Virus record (IMG/VR): IMGVR_UViG_3300021375_002114
Span: 1 to 53,702 of that record
Origin: a virus
Reading direction: 5' to 3' (one strand)
DNA: 53,702 nt
This document shows, one piece after another, positions 1 to 6,476 of this stretch (the stretch's first letter is position 1; each line of letters begins with the position of its first letter). A model generated the notes under the pieces. It did not search any database. It worked only from the letters and a program-made list of their open reading frames with translations, and had not been told where the DNA came from. A program made the translations under genes and the position numbers.

Positions 1-1
1 T

Positions 2-907
2 GAAAAGTATAGGCCCAATGACATCGACGGATATGTGTTCCGTGATGAAGAACAAAAAGCACAAGTAAAAACTTGGATAGATGAGGGTGCTATTCCGCAT
101 TTGTTGTTTAGTGGTGCACCTGGTGTAGGTAAAACAACACTGGCAAAGATACTGATCAAACAACTTGAAATAGATGACTTTGATGTGCTAGAAATAAACG
201 CATCAAGAGAGAATTCTATTGACACAATACGTGATAAGATCACAGGCTTTGTACAAACAATGCCATTTGGTGACTTCAAGGTAGTACTGTTAGATGAGGC
301 TGATTATATATCGCCAAACGGACAAGCGGCACTGCGTGGTGTTATGGAAACCTATCATGCTAGTGCAAGATTTATACTAACTTGTAACTATCCAAACAGA
401 GTTATTCCAGCATTACATTCAAGATGTCAAGGCTTTCACATTGAAAAAGTAGACAAGACAGAGTTTACTGCACGTATTGCCACTGTGCTGGTTGCAGAAA
501 ATGTTGAACTTGATATTGAAACACTGGACACTTATGTACGTAGCACCTATCCAGATCTACGTAAGTGTTTGAACCTGTGTCAAATGAATAGCACAGATGG
601 CAAACTTACAAACGTAAAAGGCGATGAAGGTAACACTAGCGACTGGCGTGTTGATGCAGTAAACTTGTTCAAAGCAGGCAAGATCATAGAAGCACGTAAA
701 CTAATGTGTGCCACTGTGCGTCCAGAAGAGATGGAAGATGTGTTTCGTTGGATGTATGACAACTTAGAATTGTTTAGTACAACTCCAGAAGGACAAGACA
801 GTGCTATTATGGCAATACGTACAGGACTGGTTAATCACAGTTTTGTAGCAGATCCGGAAATTAATCTAAGTGCAACAATGGTAGAGCTATCGCAAATTAA
901 TGGGTGA
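2..907 (+). CDS. 44: Sliding-clamp loader large subunit, gp44-like (5' partial)
   Basis: AAA+ ATPase that would load the sliding clamp onto primer-template DNA. The reading frame is open to the window edge and encodes EKYRPNDIDGYVFRDEE, the usual N-terminal clamp-loader signature, so the true start lies upstream; the GTG at 35 is not the start. Visible motifs are Walker A GAPGVGKT (near 113-136), Walker B LLDEADY (near 286-306) and the SRC arginine-finger motif in LHSRCQGF (near 415). The C-terminal part has the helical collar expected of gp44/RFC small subunits. The stop overlaps the next gene by 8 bases. The matching clamp (gp45-like) is 39 kb away at 40046, unlike the adjacent arrangement in T4. 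Confidence 0.93.
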   Translation, partial: EKYRPNDIDGYVFRDEEQKAQVKTWIDEGAIPHLLFSGAPGVGKTTLAKILIKQLEIDDFDVLEINASRENSIDTIRDKITGFVQTMPFGDFKVVLLDEADYISPNGQAALRGVMETYHASARFILTCNYPNRVIPALHSRCQGFHIEKVDKTEFTARIATVLVAENVELDIETLDTYVRSTYPDLRKCLNLCQMNSTDGKLTNVKGDEGNTSDWRVDAVNLFKAGKIIEARKLMCATVRPEEMEDVFRWMYDNLELFSTTPEGQDSAIMAIRTGLVNHSFVADPEINLSATMVELSQING

Positions 908-1127
908 AGTTGTACAATTTAAACCAAGAGAACAAGTATTCATACTGAAGTTTACTGCTCCACGACCACTAAAGATGCACAAGACTGGCAAGGAACGTAT
1001 CACATTATCTCTTGAAAAAGTCGACGAACACACAGGCATAGGACAAGCATGGGTGCCAGCATCTAACAAACGTGCGGCACAAGAAAAACTTAGTAAAATG
1101 ATAGAAATAATAGAATTTTTAGACTAA
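900..1127 (+). CDS. Small protein overlapping the clamp-loader gene
   Basis: A 75-residue protein whose ATG lies 8 bases inside the end of the gp44-like gene, so it is probably translationally coupled. It is basic in the middle (PRPLKMHKTGKERIT) and ends in a helix rich in Ile and Glu. The position fits the gp62 small clamp-loader subunit of T4, but it is far shorter than T4 gp62 and I cannot align any motif. It could be a reduced clamp-loader partner or an unrelated regulator. Function unknown. Confidence 0.75.
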   Translation: MGEVVQFKPREQVFILKFTAPRPLKMHKTGKERITLSLEKVDEHTGIGQAWVPASNKRAAQEKLSKMIEIIEFLD

Positions 1128-1145
1128 CCTAAATGCAGAAAAAGG

Positions 1146-1173
1146 TTGACATATCCTATAACTGTGCTATTAT
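1146..1173 (+). promoter_or_regulatory. sigma70-like early promoter
   Basis: TTGACA (1146-1151), a 16-base spacer and TATTAT (1168-1173) with TGC just before the -10, an extended -10 arrangement. It sits in the only gap before the gene at 1204, which also has a clear AAGGAG ribosome site. The same pattern recurs at 3514. Confidence 0.8.
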
Positions 1174-1203
1174 ATATGTATAGTTAGAAACAAGGAGAGC
1201 TAG

Positions 1204-1479
1204 ATGACAAAGATAGATTTTATAAGTGCTGAAGATGGTGGTATTAAGTTTTACGGTGGTAGAGATGATAAAGCCATGCAACTTAATTGTGTTGGTTTTG
1301 CAAAGACACCTGAGATGGTTAATTATATAATCAAAACTAGAGGTTTAGCAAATCAAGTTATGCACAGTAGTTCAATGGATTTTGCAGATGAATATGGTTT
1401 TGACAACCATGATGGTGCATGGATTTTATGGCAAGATGGTTATGAGCTAGATGATAAAAAAGCCGCAGAGGTAGCATAG
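1204..1479 (+). CDS. Hypothetical early-type protein (91 aa)
   Basis: Acidic 91-residue protein with its own sigma70-like promoter and a strong ribosome site (CAAGGAGAG) 8 bases before the ATG. No signal peptide, membrane segment or catalytic motif is visible. Its C-terminal half has several aromatic residues (GAWILWQDGYEL). It precedes the DNA methyltransferase gene by only 9 bases and so is probably co-transcribed with it. Early expression is inferred from the promoter. Function unknown. Confidence 0.75.
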   Translation: MTKIDFISAEDGGIKFYGGRDDKAMQLNCVGFAKTPEMVNYIIKTRGLANQVMHSSSMDFADEYGFDNHDGAWILWQDGYELDDKKAAEVA

Positions 1480-1488
1480 TCAACCTAA

Positions 1489-2610
1489 ATGATCAAAACA
1501 CTTCATAACATTTGGAACATCAAACAAGTAGAAGGCGATGAGTTTACTGGTTATGAAAGTGTCTACGATCAACTAGATGCATTTGATAAAGCACAGTATG
1601 ATGCTGACCCACAAGGTACCATTGAGAAAGTGTACAACATATATCGTAGTATCGATCTAGTTCCTATTGTCTACTACACACACAAAGGACTGGTTGATGC
1701 AGTACGTAAATTTAGCAAACTAAACTATAACAATGTAGATCAAGGTAAAATTGGACTAGGCAACAACAGAGGACAAACAATAAACAGATTTCTATTTCCA
1801 AACATGATGACTGCTGAACCAAAGGGCAGAGGATCAAACAGTTTACGAGATAGATTTTTTGATGAACGTAAATTAAAACGTGCAATACGTATTTGTTTTG
1901 AATTTAGAACAGGCGATAGATTGTTACGTCCAACACAGTTAAGGACTGCACTAGAACTAGTCACAGGAGAAAATGTTACTAACTTTAAAGCACAAAATGC
2001 CAAAGCAATAGCGGAGCATCTATGCCCTGTGTTATGGGGTAATGTGTATGATTACAGTTGTGGTTATGGTGGTAGATTATTAGGTATAGGGTCCAGTAAC
2101 TTTAAGTACAACTATGTAGGTGTTGAACCAAACACAGAAACCGTTGAATACTTAAATTATTTGAATGACGTAATAGATGAAGCAACAGGTGTTAGAGGTA
2201 CTATCATACAAGATGTTAGTGAAAATTATCAACCTGAGGACATCGATCTAGCATTTTCAAGTCCTCCTTATTTTAACTTGGAGAAGTATAGCAATGAAGA
2301 AACACAGTGCATGGTCCGATACACCACCGAAGACGAATGGTTTGAAGGATACGTTATTCCGACTATGGAAAATATTTACAGAGGGCTCAATCGAGAGGGA
2401 ATATTCGCAACGAATATCGCCGACTATAAATCGTATGATCGACCCGAGCCTTACGAAGTCACGGAAAGGTGGATCCAAACAGCAGAGAAGGTCGGCTTCA
2501 AACATGATGGAGTAATTAAGATGATGTTAAACACTAGACCAGGTGTGGGCAATGATCGCAAACAAGGAAGAGAAAAATGGGAGGGCGTCTATGTCTTTAG
2601 AAAAAACTAA
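1489..2610 (+). CDS. DNA methyltransferase with SPPY motif
   Basis: A 373-residue S-adenosylmethionine-dependent DNA amino-methyltransferase. DYSCGYGGRLLG (188-199) with GVEP (211-214) forms the cofactor-binding region, and SSPPY (257-261) is the catalytic motif IV of N4-cytosine or N6-adenine enzymes. The N-terminal 180 residues have no recognised motif and may bind DNA. It could protect phage DNA from host restriction; no restriction partner is visible. The stretch 2294-2515 uses noticeably different codons (CGA, TCG, GCC, CCG) from the rest of the gene, hinting at a recombinant segment. Its 3' end overlaps apt by 20 bases. Confidence 0.85.
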   Translation: MIKTLHNIWNIKQVEGDEFTGYESVYDQLDAFDKAQYDADPQGTIEKVYNIYRSIDLVPIVYYTHKGLVDAVRKFSKLNYNNVDQGKIGLGNNRGQTINRFLFPNMMTAEPKGRGSNSLRDRFFDERKLKRAIRICFEFRTGDRLLRPTQLRTALELVTGENVTNFKAQNAKAIAEHLCPVLWGNVYDYSCGYGGRLLGIGSSNFKYNYVGVEPNTETVEYLNYLNDVIDEATGVRGTIIQDVSENYQPEDIDLAFSSPPYFNLEKYSNEETQCMVRYTTEDEWFEGYVIPTMENIYRGLNREGIFATNIADYKSYDRPEPYEVTERWIQTAEKVGFKHDGVIKMMLNTRPGVGNDRKQGREKWEGVYVFRKN

Positions 2611-3136
2611 GCCAACAGATTACATGAGGACTGTGCAGGACTATCCTGTAGAGGGTGTAAACTTTTATGATGTAAACAGTTTGTTTGCACAACCTGTGTG
2701 GAATCAAGTTGCCGCTGAACTAGCAGTAGAAATACAAAGACTGTTCAACACAAACAGTGAGATAACACACATTGTTGGGATTGAAAGCAGAGGCTTTGCA
2801 GTTGGTGCAGTATTAGCAAGTGTTATTGGTGTGCCGTTTATTATGGTACGTAAAAAAGGTTCCAAGTATCCTGGTAGTTTGTTAGAAGAAAGTTATGGCA
2901 CAGAATACAGCGAAGACACATTGGTGCTACAAGAAGGCTTACTAGGACATGCAAATAGAGTTCTTATTGTTGATGATTTAGTTGCAACTGGCGGAAGTAT
3001 GTTAGCAACAAAACGTTTAGTAGAACAAGCAGAAGCAAGAGTAGTTGGTTTTGCTAGTATTATTAATTTAACATATCTTAACTCAGAGGATATGAAACGT
3101 GAATTACACATAACTCAAGAGGAGATAACAAAATGA
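2591..3136 (+). CDS. apt: Adenine phosphoribosyltransferase
   Basis: 181-residue type I phosphoribosyltransferase, expected to convert adenine plus PRPP to AMP. The PRPP loop is VLIVDDLVATGGS (124-136), and GIESRGF (63-69) matches the APRT-type segment. The N-terminus DYPVEGVNFYDV is also APRT-like. The frame extends upstream to 2543, but I chose the ATG at 2591 because family-like sequence begins just after it and AGGGCG precedes it. It overlaps the methyltransferase by 20 bases and the next gene by 4 (ATGA). With GMP reductase at 45344 and the 5'-nucleotidase at 3800 it suggests phage-directed purine recycling. Confidence 0.9.
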   Translation: MSLEKTKPTDYMRTVQDYPVEGVNFYDVNSLFAQPVWNQVAAELAVEIQRLFNTNSEITHIVGIESRGFAVGAVLASVIGVPFIMVRKKGSKYPGSLLEESYGTEYSEDTLVLQEGLLGHANRVLIVDDLVATGGSMLATKRLVEQAEARVVGFASIINLTYLNSEDMKRELHITQEEITK

Positions 3137-3375
3137 GTAAATTTGACTGGGCAAGAATGTACAAAGACGAAGAGCATATTGAAAGAGAAGCATACAGTTG
3201 TGTTGAAACTGCAATATGCAATCATTATGATATTGAAGACATTGCAGAACTTACTGAAGAACAATGGGTTGATATACATGCATGGCAAGAAGAAAATGTT
3301 GGTGAATATTCTCCAATGAACATGGGATTCTCAGATGTGTATAATGTTTGGGAAATGAACAATGAAGACATTTGA
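3133..3375 (+). CDS. Hypothetical acidic protein (80 aa)
   Basis: 80-residue, strongly acidic, tryptophan-rich protein starting in an ATGA overlap with apt, with AGGAGA upstream. No motif is recognised. Composition and position among small early-type genes fit a host-takeover or nucleotide-metabolism accessory protein, but that is only a guess from context. Confidence 0.75.
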   Translation: MSKFDWARMYKDEEHIEREAYSCVETAICNHYDIEDIAELTEEQWVDIHAWQEENVGEYSPMNMGFSDVYNVWEMNNEDI

Positions 3376-3517
3376 TGTTGTGTATGAACCACGTGTGGAA
3401 GATCCTGTGGTTGTTGCAAGTTTTTCAACACATTTAGAAGCAGTTGAATACTTAGAACTGCTCAAAGAAAGCCGTCCCCAAACATATAAATTTTGCCAAA
3501 TCGTAGAAAAAGGTTGA
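3362..3517 (+). CDS. Small hypothetical protein (51 aa)
   Basis: Short gene starting at ATG 3362, inside the last codons of the previous gene (14-base overlap), and encoding MKTFDVVYEPRVEDPVVV and so on, ending EKG. Its TGA (3515-3517) falls inside the -35 box of the next promoter. The length and the beta-then-helix pattern look like a real small protein rather than a chance frame. Function unknown. Confidence 0.6.
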   Translation: MKTFDVVYEPRVEDPVVVASFSTHLEAVEYLELLKESRPQTYKFCQIVEKG

Positions 3518-3541
3518 CTTATTCTTAAACTGTGTTATTAT
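3514..3541 (+). promoter_or_regulatory. sigma70-like early promoter
   Basis: TTGACT (3514-3519), a 16-base spacer and TATTAT (3536-3541) with TGT just before the -10. It closely resembles the promoter at 1146. The gene at 3569 follows with GGAAAC as a weak ribosome site. Confidence 0.75.
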
Positions 3542-3568
3542 AACAGCATAATAAGAAAAAGGAAACAC

Positions 3569-3781
3569 ATGTTTACAATAGCAACTGAAAGATTAGCAAT
3601 AGAAGATTACGTTAGCAAAAACTACATACATGATTTTGTCTACCAAGATGCAATTGGTTTTGAAGCATTGGATTATTATTTGACAATGCATGAATCAGTA
3701 ATGCTAGAGTTTGTATGCACATACTTAGACAACCAAAACGGTATAGCAACACCGTATCCAAAGTTGCCGATGACAATATAG
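3569..3781 (+). CDS. Hypothetical early-type protein (70 aa)
   Basis: 70-residue protein with its own sigma70-like promoter 28 bases upstream. It is rich in aromatic and acidic residues and has no recognised motif, signal peptide or clear membrane segment. It precedes the HAD-family gene by 18 bases and is likely in the same transcript. Function unknown. Confidence 0.65.
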   Translation: MFTIATERLAIEDYVSKNYIHDFVYQDAIGFEALDYYLTMHESVMLEFVCTYLDNQNGIATPYPKLPMTI

Positions 3782-3799
3782 ATAGAAAGAAAGATGTAA

Positions 3800-4396
3800 A
3801 TGAGATATAACAAATACGAAAAAACAATACTTACAGACTGCGATGGTGTACTACTAGATTGGGAGTGGGCATTTAATTGTTGGATGATACAACATGGATT
3901 TGAAACTACAGAAGGATACCAGTTCAAATATGATATGGCTGAACGTTATGGTATTCCAAAAGAGCAAGTAAAAAAACTTGTAAAGACCTTTAATGAAAGT
4001 GCCGCAATAGGATTTCTTCCAGTACTGCGTGATGCAATGTACTGGGTTAAGAGGCTACATGAACAACATGGTTATACATTTATATGCATAACAAGTCTAA
4101 GTCTAGATGAAAATGCTTACAAACTGCGTGAGATGAATTTACAAAAGATGTTTGGTAAAACTGCTTTTAGCAAACTGGTATGTTTGGATACAGGTGCAGA
4201 CAAAGATAAAGCACTGAGCAAGTATGCAGGTTCAAACTGTTACTGGTTAGAGGACAAGGTTGAAAATGCAACTGCTGGTTTGCAATTTGGACTGAAGCCT
4301 ATACTGATTGAACATGGACACAACATGAATGCAGATGTTGATTATCCAATATGTAAAAATTGGTTAGAGGTTTACAAAACTGTAACACAATCTTAA
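3800..4396 (+). CDS. HAD-family 5'-nucleotidase-like phosphatase
   Basis: 198-residue HAD-superfamily protein. Motif I is TDCDGVLLD with the two catalytic aspartates at 13 and 15; FICITS (about 93-98) is the expected motif II strand, and YWLEDKVENA supplies the acidic motif IV. The layout resembles 5'(3')-deoxyribonucleotidases, which dephosphorylate nucleoside monophosphates, though the substrate cannot be read from sequence. It ends an early-type cluster that also holds apt, and a role in nucleotide turnover during host DNA breakdown is plausible. Confidence 0.78.
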   Translation: MRYNKYEKTILTDCDGVLLDWEWAFNCWMIQHGFETTEGYQFKYDMAERYGIPKEQVKKLVKTFNESAAIGFLPVLRDAMYWVKRLHEQHGYTFICITSLSLDENAYKLREMNLQKMFGKTAFSKLVCLDTGADKDKALSKYAGSNCYWLEDKVENATAGLQFGLKPILIEHGHNMNADVDYPICKNWLEVYKTVTQS

Positions 4397-4418
4397 TAAA
4401 ACTGTAACATTTATAGTC

Positions 4419-4426
4419 TTAAATAC
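4419..4426 (+). promoter_or_regulatory. Late-promoter-like TTAAATAC motif
   Basis: TTAAATAC 33 bases before the phosphate-transporter ATG. It matches the T4-type late box (TATAAATA) and recurs with variants before about ten other genes here. Confidence 0.45.
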
Positions 4427-4458
4427 CCTGTAAACACAACTTTTAACAAGAGGACATT

Positions 4459-5424
4459 ATGGACCAACTCACACTCTGGATGGCACTAGGCTTTTTATTT
4501 GCTGGCTATTCAGTTATTGCTAACGATTCAGTACAAACATTAGGTACATGGATAGCAAGTAACAATCAAAGATTTAAGTGGACGACAATGTGGGCTGCCG
4601 CAAGTGCAGTTCTATTATGGTGCCTTTGGTATGGATGGTATACCAATGGTGGAGATATAAGTTATGGTAGACTTACAAAGATTCCATTTCAAGAAATACA
4701 ATGGTATCATGCGGCGGCGCCGTTGGTATTATTACTGTTAACAAGGATAGGCGTACCAGTTAGTACGTCTTTTTTAGTTTTAAGTGCCTTTGCAAGTACA
4801 TTTATATTAGAGAAAATGCTTGTAAAGTCAATTATGGGATATGCAGTAGCAGGAGTATTTGCTTATTGTTTATGGATACTGATTGCACGTTGGTTAGACG
4901 AACGTAATGATCCTGTAAAAGAAGAACACAAAAAGTATTGGCGTATCGGACAATGGGTAACCACAGGCTTCTTATGGTTCACTTGGCTAAGTCATGACGT
5001 TGCCAACATAGCAGTGTTCTTACCAAGACAAGTTCCGTGGGATATGATGATAGGTGTAAGTTTAGTATTTGTACTAGGTTTAGGATTTATGTTCCGTGAA
5101 GGCGGAGGTAAGATACAAAAGATTGTATTGGAAAAGCAACACACTAGATATGTTAGAAGTGCATGTATTATTGATGGTGCATACTTCTTATGCTTGTTCT
5201 TCTTTAAAGAACTTAACAACATACCGATGTCAACTACATGGGTATTTGTTGGACTACTATGTGGTAGAGAACTAGCAATTAGTACAATGAGCAACGGATC
5301 ATACAGATTAAAGAATGTGTTTCCTATTGTAGGAAGAGACTTTATGAAGATGATGATCGGTTTAGGTGCAAGTTTAGGAATAGTACTAGCAATACACTAT
5401 GTAATAGTTCCAAACGGACTATAA
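4459..5424 (+). CDS. PiT-family inorganic phosphate transporter
   Basis: 321-residue polytopic inner-membrane protein with about eight to nine hydrophobic segments. The twin signatures of the PiT/PHO-4 family are visible: IANDSVQTLGT (21-31) and GVPVSTS (about 97-103) in the first half, SHDVANIAVF (about 178-187) and IPMSTTWVFVG (about 254-264) in the second. These are the inverted-repeat substrate sites of Na+- or H+-coupled phosphate carriers. It is shorter than E. coli PitA (about 500 aa) and lacks a long central loop. RBS AGAGGA precedes the ATG. A phage carrier of this type could raise phosphate supply for DNA synthesis. Confidence 0.85.
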   Translation: MDQLTLWMALGFLFAGYSVIANDSVQTLGTWIASNNQRFKWTTMWAAASAVLLWCLWYGWYTNGGDISYGRLTKIPFQEIQWYHAAAPLVLLLLTRIGVPVSTSFLVLSAFASTFILEKMLVKSIMGYAVAGVFAYCLWILIARWLDERNDPVKEEHKKYWRIGQWVTTGFLWFTWLSHDVANIAVFLPRQVPWDMMIGVSLVFVLGLGFMFREGGGKIQKIVLEKQHTRYVRSACIIDGAYFLCLFFFKELNNIPMSTTWVFVGLLCGRELAISTMSNGSYRLKNVFPIVGRDFMKMMIGLGASLGIVLAIHYVIVPNGL

Positions 5425-5431
5425 ATTACAC

Positions 5432-5484
5432 AATATCGACGTTGATGCTAAATAAACGAACGGCAACAGCGTCGATATTTTTTT
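5432..5484 (+). terminator. Rho-independent terminator
   Basis: AATATCGACG (5432-5441) pairs perfectly with CGTCGATATT (5470-5479), with a T-run of seven bases overlapping the end of the stem (5478-5484). The 28-base loop is long, but TTG/CAA inside it can extend the stem. It closes the transporter transcript. Confidence 0.75.
5448..5455 (+). promoter_or_regulatory. Late-promoter-like CTAAATAA in terminator loop
   Basis: CTAAATAA lies inside the loop of the terminator hairpin, 63 bases before the class II synthetase-like gene. It could allow transcription to restart just where upstream transcription ends. Weak on its own. Confidence 0.35.
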
Positions 5485-5507
5485 GACTAAAATTTTTTTT
5501 GACTAAA
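5478..5507 (+). repeat. 14-base tandem direct repeat
   Basis: TTTTTTTGACTAAA occurs at 5478-5491 and again at 5494-5507, separated by two bases. It overlaps the T-run of the terminator and ends just before the ribosome site of the gene at 5518. Probably a slippage duplication. Confidence 0.8.
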
Positions 5508-5517
5508 GGAAACAAAA

Positions 5518-6348
5518 ATGACACAACTAATAGACCCAAGCAAATTTACCGAGACAGTTGGCCTTTTAAGGTCATTTTTTTTGGAAAAAGGATTTCTTGA
5601 AGTACACACACAAAACAGATTGAGCATACTAGCCGCATGTGAAGATCCATTCAATGTAGCAACCTACAATTATGCAGGCCAAGTATGGCCACTACCGCAA
5701 ACCGGCCAGATGTGGTTGGAACATGAATTACTAAGTCAGCCCTCAGCAAAGGGCTTTTTTTGTGTCTCTACATCCTACAGACAAGAGCCTAATGCAATAC
5801 CAGGTAGACATGATATAATATTTCCAATGTTTGAATTTGAAATGCCAGGAAACGTAGATGACCTAAAAGCAATGGAGTATGAACTATGTGAATACCTAGG
5901 CTTTGGCAACATTACAGAAAAGACCTATGCTGAATGGCAACAACACTTTGGACTCGGTGCTGACGTAGAAATGGAAGCGGAACACGAACTAAAGATGGAA
6001 GAAGAGTTTGGTCAAACACTTATTACCAACTTTCCTGAACTAACTTCACCTTTCTGGAACATGGCTAGAAACGATGACGGAAATACAGCAAAGAAGATGG
6101 ACGTTATACTAGGTGGCATGGAAACTATTGGATCAGCAGAACGCTCATGTGATGTTGATATGATGCGTGATACATTCCATAGCATTGTAGATGGAGAGTA
6201 CGCAGAGTTGCTATTCAAACTATTTGGTAAGGAAAGAGTTGAAGCAGAACTAGAAAAGTTCTTAGAATTTGACTTCTTTCAAAGAGTAGGCGGAGGCATA
6301 GGTGTAACACGTATGATCCCTGCACTAGAAAAAATCAACAAGGTATAA
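5518..6348 (+). CDS. Class II aaRS core protein, AsnA/AsnRS-like
   Basis: 276-residue protein with a class IIb aminoacyl-tRNA-synthetase catalytic core and no N-terminal anticodon-binding OB domain. Motif 2 is SYRQE (86-90, R88 and E90) followed by GRHD and FEFEMPG. The amino-acid pocket region has GGMETIGSAERS (199-210), and motif 3 is GGGIGVTR (258-265). This size and domain content match archaeal-type asparagine synthetase A, a paralogue of AsnRS that makes asparagine from aspartate and ammonia; an active tRNA-charging enzyme cannot be excluded. The next feature, 6 bases downstream, is a tRNA with the Asn anticodon GTT, which makes the pairing notable. RBS AAAGGAAAC precedes the ATG. Confidence 0.78.
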   Translation: MTQLIDPSKFTETVGLLRSFFLEKGFLEVHTQNRLSILAACEDPFNVATYNYAGQVWPLPQTGQMWLEHELLSQPSAKGFFCVSTSYRQEPNAIPGRHDIIFPMFEFEMPGNVDDLKAMEYELCEYLGFGNITEKTYAEWQQHFGLGADVEMEAEHELKMEEEFGQTLITNFPELTSPFWNMARNDDGNTAKKMDVILGGMETIGSAERSCDVDMMRDTFHSIVDGEYAELLFKLFGKERVEAELEKFLEFDFFQRVGGGIGVTRMIPALEKINKV

Positions 6349-6354
6349 GAATAA

Positions 6355-6457
6355 TCTGGGGTGGTGAAATTGGTAAACACGCACGGCTGTTAACCGTGTG
6401 GTTGAATGTACTGCAATATATTTAACCTTGTAGGTTCGAATCCTACCCCCGGAGCCA
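6355..6457 (+). tRNA. tRNA with GTT (Asn) anticodon and class II long variable arm
   Basis: A complete 103-nt cloverleaf with encoded CCA. Acceptor 6355-6361 pairs with 6447-6453, the discriminator is G6454 and CCA is 6455-6457. The D arm is GTG/CAC (6364-6366/6378-6380) with the loop AAATTGGTAAA. The anticodon stem is CACGG/CCGTG with loop CTGTTAA, giving anticodon GTT. The T arm is GTAGG/CCTAC with TTCGAAT. The variable region (6399-6429, 31 nt) can form an 11-bp helix, 6400-6410 with 6417-6427, with two G-U pairs. Acceptor U1-A72 and G73 look Asn-like, while the D arm and long variable arm look Leu-like. Confidence 0.9.
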
Positions 6458-6464
6458 AATACCA

Positions 6465-6472
6465 ATAAATAC
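6465..6472 (+). promoter_or_regulatory. Late-promoter-like ATAAATAC motif
   Basis: ATAAATAC between the tRNA end and the ATG at 6477. A start 6-7 bases downstream, as at T4 late promoters, would fall on the ATG and give a leaderless message. Confidence 0.5.
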
Positions 6473-6476
6473 CTGT

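Noticed and set aside
2294-2515. Independent gene inserted in the methyltransferase
   Set aside because: The methyltransferase frame runs through intact and the alternative frame encodes no recognisable protein; only the codon bias is unusual.
6399-6429. Treating the extra tRNA segment as an intron
   Set aside because: It lies in the variable region and folds as a helix; no group I or archaeal splice features are visible and 31 nt is too short for a self-splicing intron.
6355-6457. Calling this gene a plain tRNA-Leu or a selenocysteine tRNA
   Set aside because: The D arm and variable arm look Leu-like, but the anticodon is GTT, the discriminator is G and the first pair is U-A; the Sec anticodon TCA is absent.
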